Source of the DNA: Flavobacteriales bacterium
Lineage (GTDB): Bacteria > Bacteroidota > Bacteroidia > Flavobacteriales_F > PHOS-HE28
Direction of reading: 5' to 3'
Assembly: GCA_016710015.1 (NCBI GenBank)
Contig: JADJLR010000001.1
Coordinates: forward strand, 310,001 to 374,000
DNA: 64,000 nucleotides
The notes under the pieces were generated by a model. That model saw only the letters and a program-made list of their open reading frames with translations. It had not been told where the DNA came from and did no database searches. The stretch's first letter is position 1, and each line of letters starts with the position of its first letter. The translations under genes and the position numbers were made by a program. This document shows positions 19,736-29,354 of the stretch, piece by piece.

Positions 19736-19776
19736 GAACACAGATGGACGCAAATCGCTGGCATCCATCTATGTCC
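19736..19776. repeat. Hairpin of the 'ACACAGATGGACGC' intergenic repeat type
   Basis: GAACACAGATGGACG (19736-19750) is followed 11 bases later by CATCCATCTATGTCC (19762-19776), which pairs with it at 12 of 15 positions. The wording is related to the repeats at 31998-32251. It sits in the convergent space between the nitronate monooxygenase-like gene and sucC, where it could also act as a two-way terminator, though no T-run follows closely. Confidence 0.5.
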
Positions 19777-19785
19777 ATTGTATTT

Positions 19786-21081
19786 CTACAAGACAATGAA
19801 CACGGCTTTGCCTTGGGCATTCGTGTTTTCGTTGGACCGTTGTAGGTCGACCCAATGGGTCGACCTCAACGAAGTATTGAACTGATGGAGATCACTCAAT
19901 ACCTCCTTCACCCGGTCAGCCGCCTCCTGCAGCGCCACAGCGCTCAGCACTTTCAAGCCACTCTTGTCGATCAGCTCTTTTGCCTCCACGGCGTTGGTGC
20001 CTTGCAAACGCACGATGATCGGGACTTGAATATCGCCGATGTTCTTGTAGGCATCCACAACGCCTTGCGCCACGCGGTCGCAACGCACGATGCCACCGAA
20101 GATGTTCACGAGGATCGCTTTCACCGTTGGGTCCTTCAGGATGATGCGGAACGCCTTCTCCACGCGCGCAGCATCAGCAGTACCGCCAACATCGAGGAAG
20201 TTGGCGGGTTCGCCACCACTGAGTTTGATGATGTCCATGGTGGCCATCGCGAGGCCAGCGCCGTTCACCATGCAGCCGACGTTGCCATCGAGCTTCACGT
20301 AGTTCAGGCCCGCTTCACCGGCTTCCACTTCGATCGGATCCTCTTCGGTCTTGTCGCGCATTTCCGCGTAGTCCGGGTGGCGGAACAATGCGTTGCCATC
20401 CAAGCGCACTTTGGCATCCACCGCGATCACCTTTTCATCGCTGGTCTTGAACACCGGGTTGATCTCGAACATGGCCGCGTCGCAGCCTTCGTAGGCCTTG
20501 TACAGGGAAGCGATGAACTTCACCATCTCCTTCTTCGCCGCGCCAGTAAGGCCGAGGTTCGTAGCGATCTTGTTGCATTGGAAGGGACACAAGCCCACGC
20601 GTGGATCGATGCTTTCCTTCTGGATCTTGTCCGGGTGGTGCTCGGCGACCTCTTCGATGTCCATGCCCCCTTCGGTGCTGTACACGATCACGTTGCGGCT
20701 GGTGGCGCGATCCAGCAATACGCTCATGTAATACTCCTTTGTCTCGTTCGGACCAGGGTAATACACGTCCTCAGCGATCAGCACCTTGTGTACCTTCTTG
20801 CCCTGCGGCGGTGTTTGAGGACTCTTCAGCATCATACCGATGATGGCCTCGCTCTTCTCGCGTACCTCATCGTAGTTCTTGGCCACCTTCACACCGCCCC
20901 CTTTGCCACGTCCACCGGCATGGATCTGCGCCTTCACCACAAAGAATTTAGTGCCTGTTTCGGAAGCCAATCGTTTGGCCTGTTCCACCGCCTCGTCGGC
21001 ATTGTAGGCCACGAAGCCACGTTGTATACGGACGCCATGTTGGGCGAGGATGCTCTTGCCTTGATACTCGTGCAGGTTCAT
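19786..21081 (-). CDS. sucC: Succinate-CoA ligase (ADP-forming) subunit beta
   Basis: TCA-cycle enzyme subunit that binds nucleotide and couples succinyl-CoA cleavage to ATP synthesis. The start MNLHEYQGKSILAQHGV at ATG 21081 is conserved; ATP-grasp features include VVKAQIHAGGRGKGGGVK near residue 48, and GNVGCMVNGAGLAMATMD and LVNIFGGIVRCDRVA lie in the C-terminal domain. At 431 residues it is about 30 longer than usual: after VKEVLSDL the frame continues through FNTSLRSTHWVDL to a stop beside an intergenic hairpin, which looks like an extended tail. Confidence 0.95.
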   Translation of the reverse strand: MNLHEYQGKSILAQHGVRIQRGFVAYNADEAVEQAKRLASETGTKFFVVKAQIHAGGRGKGGGVKVAKNYDEVREKSEAIIGMMLKSPQTPPQGKKVHKVLIAEDVYYPGPNETKEYYMSVLLDRATSRNVIVYSTEGGMDIEEVAEHHPDKIQKESIDPRVGLCPFQCNKIATNLGLTGAAKKEMVKFIASLYKAYEGCDAAMFEINPVFKTSDEKVIAVDAKVRLDGNALFRHPDYAEMRDKTEEDPIEVEAGEAGLNYVKLDGNVGCMVNGAGLAMATMDIIKLSGGEPANFLDVGGTADAARVEKAFRIILKDPTVKAILVNIFGGIVRCDRVAQGVVDAYKNIGDIQVPIIVRLQGTNAVEAKELIDKSGLKVLSAVALQEAADRVKEVLSDLHQFNTSLRSTHWVDLQRSNENTNAQGKAVFIVL

Positions 21082-21259
21082 CGTGCGGTTTATTGTTCGG
21101 TTACGACCTTCTGATCGGAGCCGCGAATGTACATGCCCGCCGAAGACCGCGCCCCCGGAACGAGGATCATACCTTCGCGCCACCATTCATGCATCCACAT
21201 TCTGCTTGTGCAAGCAGCGATCCGATGCCCCTCTACAGAACGATCCATTGCGTTTCGCC

Positions 21260-22531
21260 ATGCGACTGAAAGACCCCTTGGAACATTTACTGGTCCGCAC
21301 TGGCCTACAGGAACCTTTCTTGGGTTGGCTTGTCCTGCTCATTTCCGTGGTGTTGCTATTTGTCCTGCTCGGTACACTTTCAAAATTGCTCGCACGGGTC
21401 TTGAATGCCTTGTTCCGGCAACTGGCGGGCAACACGAAGACCCACTTCGACGATCACCTGGTCGAACTGCACGTTCCCCGCTACGTCGCACGGATCATCC
21501 CACTGCTCATCGGCTATCAGCTGATCCCGTTGGTATTCAGCGAGGCTCCAACGTGGATCCCTTTCGTGGAGCGGGCCTTCATGGTCTTCTTCATCGTGTT
21601 GGTGGTGCGCATCGTCCGGGCCTTCATGCACGCGGTGCGCGATACGCTGCGGGACAACCCGACTTTCCACGATAAACCGCTGGACAGCTATGTGCAAGTG
21701 GCATCGTTGATCCTGTACCTGATCGCAGGGGTGCTGCTCTTCTCGTTGCTTACCGGCAAGTCCGCGCTCACCTTCCTCACCGCCATGGGTGCCGCATCTG
21801 CGGTCTTGCTGCTGGTATTCAAGGACTCCATCCTCGGTTTCGTGGCCAGCCTCCAGATCAGTGCGAACGACATGGTACGGCGCGGCGATTGGATCACCAT
21901 GCCGAAATACGGCGCGGACGGCGATGTGTCGGAGATCAACCTCACCACGGTGAAAGTGGTGAACTTCGATAAGACCATCACCACCATTCCCACCTATGCG
22001 CTCATCTCTGATTCCTTCCAGAATTGGCGCGGCATGGTGGACAGTGGAGGTCGGCGTATCAAGCGGAGCATCCTCCTCAAAGTGAGCAGCATCCGATTTC
22101 TTCGGGAGGACGAGATCGAAGCCCTACGCAGTATCAACCTACTGAAGCCCTTCATCGATGAACGCTCTGCGGAGATCGCAACGTACAACACAGAACGCGG
22201 ACTGGATGGGATCATGCCCGTGAATGGCCGGAAGCTCACCAATGCCGGGCTCTACCGACATTACATCGACCTGTACCTCGCCCAACATCCAGGCATCCAC
22301 AAGAGCATGACGCGCATGGTGCGACAACAAGCACCGAATGAATTCGGGTTGCCCTTGGAGCTGTATTGCTTCACCAATACCACGGATTGGGCGACCTACG
22401 AAGGCATCATGTCGGATATCTTCGATCATTTGCTCGCAGCGCACACCTACTTCAACATCGTCGTGTTCGAGCGACCTGCAGCGGACGACATGCGGAACAT
22501 GGGCCGGCCAATAGGATCACATTCGGCTTGA
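21260..22531 (+). CDS. MscS-family mechanosensitive ion channel
   Basis: A 423-residue inner-membrane channel that opens on membrane tension. Several N-terminal hydrophobic segments are followed by the pore helix and beta domain: LTAMGAASAVLLLVFKDSILGFVASLQISANDMVRRGDWI, with GDVSEINLTTVKVVNFDKTITTIPTYALIS as the conserved beta-domain segment. The C-terminal domain is long and ends about 20 bases before lolD. The frame is open back to 21083, but ATG 21260 (MRLKDPLEHLL) matches the start of the coding-like part. Confidence 0.92.
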   Translation: MRLKDPLEHLLVRTGLQEPFLGWLVLLISVVLLFVLLGTLSKLLARVLNALFRQLAGNTKTHFDDHLVELHVPRYVARIIPLLIGYQLIPLVFSEAPTWIPFVERAFMVFFIVLVVRIVRAFMHAVRDTLRDNPTFHDKPLDSYVQVASLILYLIAGVLLFSLLTGKSALTFLTAMGAASAVLLLVFKDSILGFVASLQISANDMVRRGDWITMPKYGADGDVSEINLTTVKVVNFDKTITTIPTYALISDSFQNWRGMVDSGGRRIKRSILLKVSSIRFLREDEIEALRSINLLKPFIDERSAEIATYNTERGLDGIMPVNGRKLTNAGLYRHYIDLYLAQHPGIHKSMTRMVRQQAPNEFGLPLELYCFTNTTDWATYEGIMSDIFDHLLAAHTYFNIVVFERPAADDMRNMGRPIGSHSA

Positions 22532-22540
22532 ACGAATCGC

Positions 22541-22548
22541 CACCTTTG
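22541..22548 (+). promoter_or_regulatory. Candidate Bacteroidota -7 box for lolD
   Basis: CACCTTTG followed by the four bases CACC and the ATG of lolD. The same arrangement recurs before several other genes of this window. It implies transcription starting at or just before the start codon; inferred, no start site is known. Confidence 0.45.
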
Positions 22549-22552
22549 CACC

Positions 22553-23200
<648 letters not shown>

Positions 23201-23267
23201 GGGTTGCGAGGTCGGCAAGCAACTCAAGAGTTGGCGCTCCGTCTCCGGTGTATAAACGAGGTATTGG

Positions 23268-26231
23268 ATGATCACGTTGCAGAGAATCATTCTTAGTGCA
23301 GGGTTGGCCACATCGGCCGGGCTACTTACGGCTCAGGAAGGGGCGCTCGATCCCACGTTCAATACTAACGATGTGGGTTTCGGACAAGGCATGGGGGTGC
23401 TCGGCACGCCGATCCTCACCCTGCAACCTGACGGCATGATCCTGATCGGCGGGACCGCCCTGTACAATGGCAGAAGCGCTCCCGGTCTGGCTCGAGCGAA
23501 TGCGAACGGCTCATTCGATGCGGGCTTCAACATAGGAACGGGGGCCAACAGCAATGTATGGGATGTGGCCGTTCAAGCGGATGGGAAGATCCTGATCGGC
23601 GGATCATTCACCCTCTTCAATGGCGTATCGCGAAATGGCATTGCCCGCTTGAACACGGACGGATCACTGGACACCGGTTTCGACCCCGGTAGCGGCGTGG
23701 TCGGCACGGTCTACAGCTTGAACATACAGGCCGATGGCAAGATCATCCTCACTGGGAATTTTCTGACCTATAATGGTATCGTGCGCAACAACCTGGCACG
23801 GGTAAATTCGAACGGCAGCCTTGATACGAGCTTTGACCCCGGTACAGGAGCCAACTTCGAGATCGCGGATGCTGTGCTACAACCGGACGGTAAATTGCTG
23901 ATCGGGGGGAGCTTCACCACGTACGGTGGAGTTTCTCGAAACCGCGTCGCGCGCGTCTTGGCGAACGGGATGTTGGACTCAGGATTCAACCCTGGAACCG
24001 GTGCATCGGATCCGGTAAGTTGCATCGCCTTGCGTTCGGATGGACGTGTAATGATCGGCGGTTCTTTCATCAATTACAATTCCACTGCGTGCGGCCGTAT
24101 CGCTCGATTGAACAGCAACGGCAGCCTCGACGCCACGTTCAACACTGGGACCGGGGCCAACGGAGCTATCGATGAAATTTCGATACAACCCGATGGCAAG
24201 ATCGTTCTGGGCGGCAGTTATACCGATTTCAACGGCACCGCTCAACCCTATCTGGTACGCGTGAATACGAACGGCACGTTCGACACCGGATTCGCACCGG
24301 CCGGGGATGGTGGAATTTCCAGTATCGCGCTGCGCGCCGACGGGTCCATGTTCATTGGCGGAGTGTTCACCACCATGGGCGGATATGGTTACAACGGGCT
24401 CGCCCACCTCAACACCGATGGGAATACGGACCTTACGTTCAACCCGGGATCGGGTGTGAACAGCTACCCGACCGCTTTGGCCGTGCAACAGGATGGAAAG
24501 GTGCTGCTGGGAGGTGGTTTCAGCGGGTTCAATGGTCCGGCAAGAAAGTTCCTGGCCAGGCTGCTTCCGGACGGATCACTCGATGCTTCCTATGATGCCC
24601 GGTTCACATCCGGGATCTGGACCAGTGCGATCACCGTACAACCTGATGGCAAAGCGCTCGTAGGGGGAGTGTTCTGGACGGTCAACGGTATCACCCGCAA
24701 CGGTCTGGTCCGCCTCGGCACCGACGGGAGCGTTGACACCGGATTCGATCCGGGATCGGGGACCTCGGGATCCGTGGATGGCATCATCGTTCAGCCCGAT
24801 GGAAAGATCCTGATCTGCGGCCAGTTCACTACGTTCAATGGTGCGCCACGGAACAGGATCGCACGTCTGTTACCGAACGGTAACGTGGATAGCGGATTCG
24901 ATCCCGGAAGCGGTGCGAACCAGGCCGTACGGAACATCCTTCTGCGACCGGATGGTAAGATCGTCGCGGTCGGGGCCTTCACCACATTCAATGGCTTACC
25001 CCGCAACGGGGTCGTGCAATTGAACCCAGACGGAAGCGTCGATCAGCTGGTGGACTTCGGTGCTGGAGCCGACGCCAGCCTCAATGAAGCCGCGCTACAG
25101 GCCGATGGCAAAGTCCTCATCTCAGGCTGGTTCACGACGGTCAATGGCACACCCCGCAACAAGATCGCCCGTTTGAACGTGGATGGCACATTGGACAGCA
25201 GCTTCGATCCCGGGACGGGGCTGGACATGCCTCCGACCTCCATCGTTGTTCAACCGGACAGCAAGATCATGATCGGTGGGTTCTTCACCACTTACAACGG
25301 CACCACAAGGAATAGGATGGCCATGCTGATGCCCAATGGGGATCTGGACCCGAACTTCGACCCTGGGACGGGACCCAGTGGCGCGGTTCTCGCAATTACT
25401 CCGCTTCCCGATGGGAAACACGTGTTGGGTGGTCAGTTCATTTCATACAACGGGATCGGCCGGAACAACATCGCCCGCATCAACGGAACCCCTCGTGCAA
25501 GCATTAGGCTGATGCTCGAAGGACCCTACAGCGCCACATTGATGAATGACGCCTTGCGCACCCTCCCCACCTTCCCGCTCACCCAGCCCTTCACGGCAAT
25601 GGGCTATGCGCACCCGACGTTCACCGCAGGCAGCACGATCCCAACTTCGATCTTGAGCACCACCGGTAATAACGCCATCGTGGATTGGGTGATCGTGGAA
25701 ATGCGACCGGCCGCGACGCCGGGCACCGTTGCGGCTTCACGTGCAGTTCTCTTGCAGCGCGATGGCGATGTGGTGGACCTCGATGGCGTGAGCACCGTCG
25801 GTTTCCCCGGCCTGGCTGCTGGCAGTTATTGCGTGGCGATCCGATCGCGGAACCACTTGCCCGTGATGCTCTCAACGGCAACACCTGTTACCTACGGTTC
25901 GGGCATTGCCTCTGTGGACTTCACGTTACCGACCACACAGGTTTACGATGGTGGAGCGAGGGTAGCTACCGACGGTGTAATGGTGTTGGCGGCGGGCGAT
26001 GTGAACTTCAATGGAACGGTGCGTTATACCGGAGATGCAAGCGACCGTGACCTCGTGCTTCTGCGCATTGGCGGTGTGGTACCCACCGCCACCCTAGCGG
26101 GCTACTGGCCAGAGGACGCGAACATGGATGGGGCTGTTAAATACACCGGTCCAGAGAATGACCGCGATGTCGTCTTGCGCAGTATTGGTGGTGTCGTCCC
26201 AACGAACACGCGCAGTGCCGCGCTCCCATGA
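23268..26231 (+). CDS. Secreted delta-60 repeat protein with tandem dockerin-like C-terminal units
   Basis: A 987-residue exported protein: a signal peptide (ends TAQ), then 14 delta-60 repeats of about 50 residues up to residue 740, each with the pattern QPDGKILIGGxFTxxNGxxRNxIARLNxDGSLDxxFDPGTG. These probably fold as a beta-propeller. A short linker domain is followed by two adjacent 39-residue units (910-948 and 949-987), each with DxNxxGxVxYTG, NDRD/SDRD and RIGG/SIGG, a calcium-loop-like design that may replace the usual T9SS sorting domain. It lies between lolD and a duplicate of the lolD end. Confidence 0.9.
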   Translation: MITLQRIILSAGLATSAGLLTAQEGALDPTFNTNDVGFGQGMGVLGTPILTLQPDGMILIGGTALYNGRSAPGLARANANGSFDAGFNIGTGANSNVWDVAVQADGKILIGGSFTLFNGVSRNGIARLNTDGSLDTGFDPGSGVVGTVYSLNIQADGKIILTGNFLTYNGIVRNNLARVNSNGSLDTSFDPGTGANFEIADAVLQPDGKLLIGGSFTTYGGVSRNRVARVLANGMLDSGFNPGTGASDPVSCIALRSDGRVMIGGSFINYNSTACGRIARLNSNGSLDATFNTGTGANGAIDEISIQPDGKIVLGGSYTDFNGTAQPYLVRVNTNGTFDTGFAPAGDGGISSIALRADGSMFIGGVFTTMGGYGYNGLAHLNTDGNTDLTFNPGSGVNSYPTALAVQQDGKVLLGGGFSGFNGPARKFLARLLPDGSLDASYDARFTSGIWTSAITVQPDGKALVGGVFWTVNGITRNGLVRLGTDGSVDTGFDPGSGTSGSVDGIIVQPDGKILICGQFTTFNGAPRNRIARLLPNGNVDSGFDPGSGANQAVRNILLRPDGKIVAVGAFTTFNGLPRNGVVQLNPDGSVDQLVDFGAGADASLNEAALQADGKVLISGWFTTVNGTPRNKIARLNVDGTLDSSFDPGTGLDMPPTSIVVQPDSKIMIGGFFTTYNGTTRNRMAMLMPNGDLDPNFDPGTGPSGAVLAITPLPDGKHVLGGQFISYNGIGRNNIARINGTPRASIRLMLEGPYSATLMNDALRTLPTFPLTQPFTAMGYAHPTFTAGSTIPTSILSTTGNNAIVDWVIVEMRPAATPGTVAASRAVLLQRDGDVVDLDGVSTVGFPGLAAGSYCVAIRSRNHLPVMLSTATPVTYGSGIASVDFTLPTTQVYDGGARVATDGVMVLAAGDVNFNGTVRYTGDASDRDLVLLRIGGVVPTATLAGYWPEDANMDGAVKYTGPENDRDVVLRSIGGVVPTNTRSAALP

Positions 26232-26302
26232 TGTTCAACCATAGTGCGGAGTTGGCGGACATGGCGGATCGACGGTTGGTGATGCGGGATGGGGTGATCT
26301 GA
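26231..26302 (+). pseudogene. Duplicated lolD 3'-end fragment
   Basis: A 24-codon frame beginning at the ATG that overlaps the stop of the delta-60 gene and ending in AELADMADRRLVMRDGVI. The last 19 codons match those of lolD (23144-23200) at 47 of 57 bases, and most differences are synonymous or conservative. It is a remnant of a LolD coding sequence, not a gene. The finding suggests that the delta-60 gene entered at the end of lolD. Confidence 0.75.
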
Positions 26303-26328
26303 GGACCAAGCAAACCGTGATACGCACG

Positions 26329-26775
26329 ATGCGAAAGATCTTGACCCCATTCCTCTGCCTCTTCATGGTCGCATGCGGGACCGGTCCAGCTCCGGGCACA
26401 CCCACTTCGGCCGAGCGTGCACCGCAAGAGACCATCGTCCTTCAGGATCAAGGAACATGCGCGCTATGCGGTTCTTGGAGTGCGACCAAGGTCACCATCA
26501 ACGGCCTTTCGGACCCGGACATGGACCCCACTGGCAAAGTGGATTGGATCATTCGGCCGGATAGTACGCTGACCATGCGCGACGCCACGGAAGGGGAATT
26601 GGAAACAATGGATGGGAAATGGCGCGCTGGCGAGAAAGGAAGGCTCACGTTGATCGACCAGGAAGGCAACGAGTTCACTGAATTCCTGGTGACCCGATTG
26701 AACAACAGTGAGTTGGTCATGCAAGTGCTCGAAGAAGACCAAGCAGAGGTCCTTCTGTATTTCTCGCGGCAGTGA
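26329..26775 (+). CDS. Small lipoprotein, lipocalin-like
   Basis: A 148-residue protein beginning MRKILTPFLCLFMVACGTG, a lipoprotein signal with cysteine at about 16. The mature part has a CALCGSW pair of cysteines, then short alternating strands (GKVDWIIRPDSTLTMRD, GKWRAGEKGRLTLID) as in lipocalin-like stress or 'copper resistance' lipoproteins of this phylum; the exact family is uncertain. A GTG at 26317 is in frame, but ATG 26329 gives the better signal peptide. Confidence 0.8.
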   Translation: MRKILTPFLCLFMVACGTGPAPGTPTSAERAPQETIVLQDQGTCALCGSWSATKVTINGLSDPDMDPTGKVDWIIRPDSTLTMRDATEGELETMDGKWRAGEKGRLTLIDQEGNEFTEFLVTRLNNSELVMQVLEEDQAEVLLYFSRQ

Positions 26776-26829
26776 CGGTGAAGGCTTGATCCCGGCCCGT
26801 TTCTTGCTCAAGCGCGCGCACTTCGAACC

Positions 26830-26837
26830 GATCTTCG
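26830..26837 (+). promoter_or_regulatory. Candidate -7 box for the gene at 26842
   Basis: GATCTTCG followed by CACC and ATG, the same box-to-start geometry as before lolD and dapD. Confidence 0.4.
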
Positions 26838-26841
26838 CACC

Positions 26842-28506
26842 ATGCGCTTAACAGCACTTTGTCTTCTCCTTATCACCAGCGCCAGCACAGCCTTCGCCCA
26901 ACCCGAACTCGCAGGCGACTTGAACACGCTGCCCGGTTGGATGCAACAGGTGATCTCCACCGAGAAGACACAGTCCTGTATCCTACCGAAGCGCGCCCCC
27001 TTGCACACCAATGCCTTCATTGGCACATGGAGCATCGCGAAGAAGAACGGATCGCGCTACGATTTCTGGAGCGACAAGTATCGTGTGGTGATCAAAGAGA
27101 TCGACCGGAAAGGCGAACAACGGCGAACCTATTACATCGACCTGGAGGCGAACCTGCGCATGAACGCAAGCACGCACGAGGATGGAAACTTCTTCGCTGT
27201 AGAGGATCTGGAGATCCCGCAGGCCGGTTACTTCCGAGAGCTTTGGAACGATTCGGTGCAAGCGACCGGTCGTGTGGAGGACATCCTGGGAGCATCTTGC
27301 AAGGAGCTGCGCGGCATCGACGGCAACAAGGACACGACCTACTACTGGAGCACCAACAAGCACCCCAAGCTCTTCGCCGACCTGCTGGTGTGGGCGCAGT
27401 GGCTGTGCCGCGAAGGCGACCTGAAATTCCTGAGCGCACTCAGCGACAGGAACGCTGGCGGATCGATGCGTGTGGACTGGCCGAAGCGCCGCTTCGGGCC
27501 AGAAGCCGGGAGTATCGCCTTCCTGTCGATCACGCCCGGCGCCACGCCCATGCCTGTGCTGGAGCATAGGCCATACAAGGTGGTGGAGCAGCGTTTCCAG
27601 TGGTTGAACAACTCGGGCATCGGCCGCCTGCCGGATTGGATGCGCAGCTCCATCACTTCGCTCGAGCCCCATCCATTACCAGTGCAATTCACACCCGCAC
27701 CCGTGGATCGCGGCATCGCGGACAATGCCTTCATCGGCACCTTCACGGCGGAAACGCCTACGCGCTATGTTGATGAGAGGAAGGACACCACCATCCGGCT
27801 TGCGAAATACAGCTACTGGGCCGATGCACGCCGTGCTGTCCTCACCCTCAACGACCCGGACGATGAAGGCACCGTGATCTACATGGTCGATCTCGATGCA
27901 GACGTGGCCATCGTAGCGACCAACGAAGGACACAGCTATGTGATCCCCAAGCTCTACATCGGCACGCTGGAGGACGCTGGACTTACCGAGTTCGGGCGTG
28001 GTGTGGAAATGGACTTCCAACCACAAGGCCAATACAAGACAATTCTAGGCCGTAAATGCGAACTGCACACTTCGGCGGAAAGGTTCCTCCATTTCTACCT
28101 GTTCCCGAAGGAGGAAGTGCAGAACCCCATCTTCGACATGGCCCGGTGGATGGAACCACGCCCTTCGCAGAAGTTCAAGGACATCATGTTCTTCGGTGTC
28201 GCCGATAGGCCGATGCCGATGGCCGTAATGAGCACGCAATTGACCAGTTACAAGCCCGGCAGCACCAAGCCACCGATCATCGACCTGAGCAATTACAGCG
28301 TGCGGGATCAGCGGCTCGAGCGTCGCCGGAATCGGGAGGAGCGACCGATGATCGAAGAACGCATCATTTCCATGGATGACCTGGAGAACGACAATTTGGT
28401 GGCACCAACTGAAGAGCCACCGGTATACATGATCGCAGAACCGCGGATTGAAATACCCGAACCACCACCGGTTGCGCCACCGCCACCGCCCGTGGCCCCG
28501 CGATGA
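26842..28506 (+). CDS. Exported protein with two tandem DUF4412-like units and proline-rich tail
   Basis: A 554-residue protein with signal peptide (ends TAFAQ). Two related halves each begin LPGWM/LPDWM, reach NAFIGTW or NAFIGTF about 35 residues later, and go on with WSDKYRVV or WADARRAV and YIDLEA or MVDLDA strands. The second half ends SYKPGSTKPPIIDLSNYSV, then a charged segment and a tail rich in PPP. The function of this family is unknown. It overlaps the paralogous gene at 28503 by ATGA, and a third relative follows at 29355. Confidence 0.85.
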   Translation: MRLTALCLLLITSASTAFAQPELAGDLNTLPGWMQQVISTEKTQSCILPKRAPLHTNAFIGTWSIAKKNGSRYDFWSDKYRVVIKEIDRKGEQRRTYYIDLEANLRMNASTHEDGNFFAVEDLEIPQAGYFRELWNDSVQATGRVEDILGASCKELRGIDGNKDTTYYWSTNKHPKLFADLLVWAQWLCREGDLKFLSALSDRNAGGSMRVDWPKRRFGPEAGSIAFLSITPGATPMPVLEHRPYKVVEQRFQWLNNSGIGRLPDWMRSSITSLEPHPLPVQFTPAPVDRGIADNAFIGTFTAETPTRYVDERKDTTIRLAKYSYWADARRAVLTLNDPDDEGTVIYMVDLDADVAIVATNEGHSYVIPKLYIGTLEDAGLTEFGRGVEMDFQPQGQYKTILGRKCELHTSAERFLHFYLFPKEEVQNPIFDMARWMEPRPSQKFKDIMFFGVADRPMPMAVMSTQLTSYKPGSTKPPIIDLSNYSVRDQRLERRRNREERPMIEERIISMDDLENDNLVAPTEEPPVYMIAEPRIEIPEPPPVAPPPPPVAPR

Positions 28507-29303
28507 GCAACACGACACACCACTGTTACATGCGGCATCCAGCGCTATTGCTCGTTCTTGTTCTGGCCACCTGCACACACGCACAATCCATCGCGCTTCC
28601 CGAATGGATCCATGGGTCCTTTGCACCCGAAGCCTCCACCGTGCTCACGGACCAGCCGACGCATAGCGCCTTGCGCAACACCTTCATCGGCAGCTACATG
28701 GTGCGCATCACCATCCGGCACGATGGCATCACCCAACAACTCTATGTGAGCCAATGGTCCGACACCACACGCGGGGTGGTGCAGGTGCAGATGATACCGG
28801 GCTTCCCGCACACCACCTACTTCGCCGACTTCAGCAGCAATACGGCCGTGATCGCCAACATCATCGAGCGCAAGGCGCGCGTGGGCGAGTTGAATGCGGT
28901 GCTGCTCACCGATCGCTTGGGTTCACCCGGCGCAGGCGCGCAGTTCGCTCCCTTCGGATCGATCAACGCCAAGCAGACCGAGAACATCGCTGGTATCGAT
29001 TGCACGGAACACCTGCTCGTGGAAGGCGCCGACACCATGCACATGTGGCTCGCTGACATTTCGCCATCGCCCTTTGCCGAAGCTCCCGCTTGGATCCCGT
29101 TGAATGAAGGGCCATTGAAAGCATTCCGTTTGCTGTACAAACTCGGTGATCGCGTTGCGTTCAAGTTCGTGTTGGCGCCGATGATCGAACTGGAGGTGAT
29201 GGACTACACACCCGGCAGTGCACCTCCACCCTCCATCGACCTCAGCAGCTACACGTTGGAACGCATGCCAGCTGGGTCATTGGCGAGTCCCAAGCGCCCG
29301 TAG
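28503..29303 (+). CDS. Exported DUF4412-like protein, paralogue of its neighbours
   Basis: A 266-residue protein with one unit of the same type as the preceding gene: LPEWI, NTFIGSYMV, YVSQWSDTTRGVV, YFADFSSN, IDCTEHLL, and the ending DYTPGSAPPPSIDLSSYTL, nearly the same wording as the neighbour's SYKPGSTKPPIIDLSNYSV. ATG 28503 overlaps the preceding stop; an internal ATG at 28530 (MRHPALLLVLVLA) would give a shorter signal peptide and may be the start in use. Secreted or periplasmic, role unknown. Confidence 0.83.
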   Translation: MSNTTHHCYMRHPALLLVLVLATCTHAQSIALPEWIHGSFAPEASTVLTDQPTHSALRNTFIGSYMVRITIRHDGITQQLYVSQWSDTTRGVVQVQMIPGFPHTTYFADFSSNTAVIANIIERKARVGELNAVLLTDRLGSPGAGAQFAPFGSINAKQTENIAGIDCTEHLLVEGADTMHMWLADISPSPFAEAPAWIPLNEGPLKAFRLLYKLGDRVAFKFVLAPMIELEVMDYTPGSAPPPSIDLSSYTLERMPAGSLASPKRP

Positions 29304-29354
29304 CAAGCGAAGATACAAGGCTTCATTATCTTGTCGTCCCTACCATCCCTGATC

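Noticed and set aside
19855..21114. Long plus-strand frame opposite sucC
   Set aside because: Shadow of the sucC codon pattern; no protein features.
23500..25490. Regularly repeated DNA that might suggest a CRISPR or satellite array
   Set aside because: The repeats are diverged, about 150 bp long and in frame; they encode delta-60 protein repeats.
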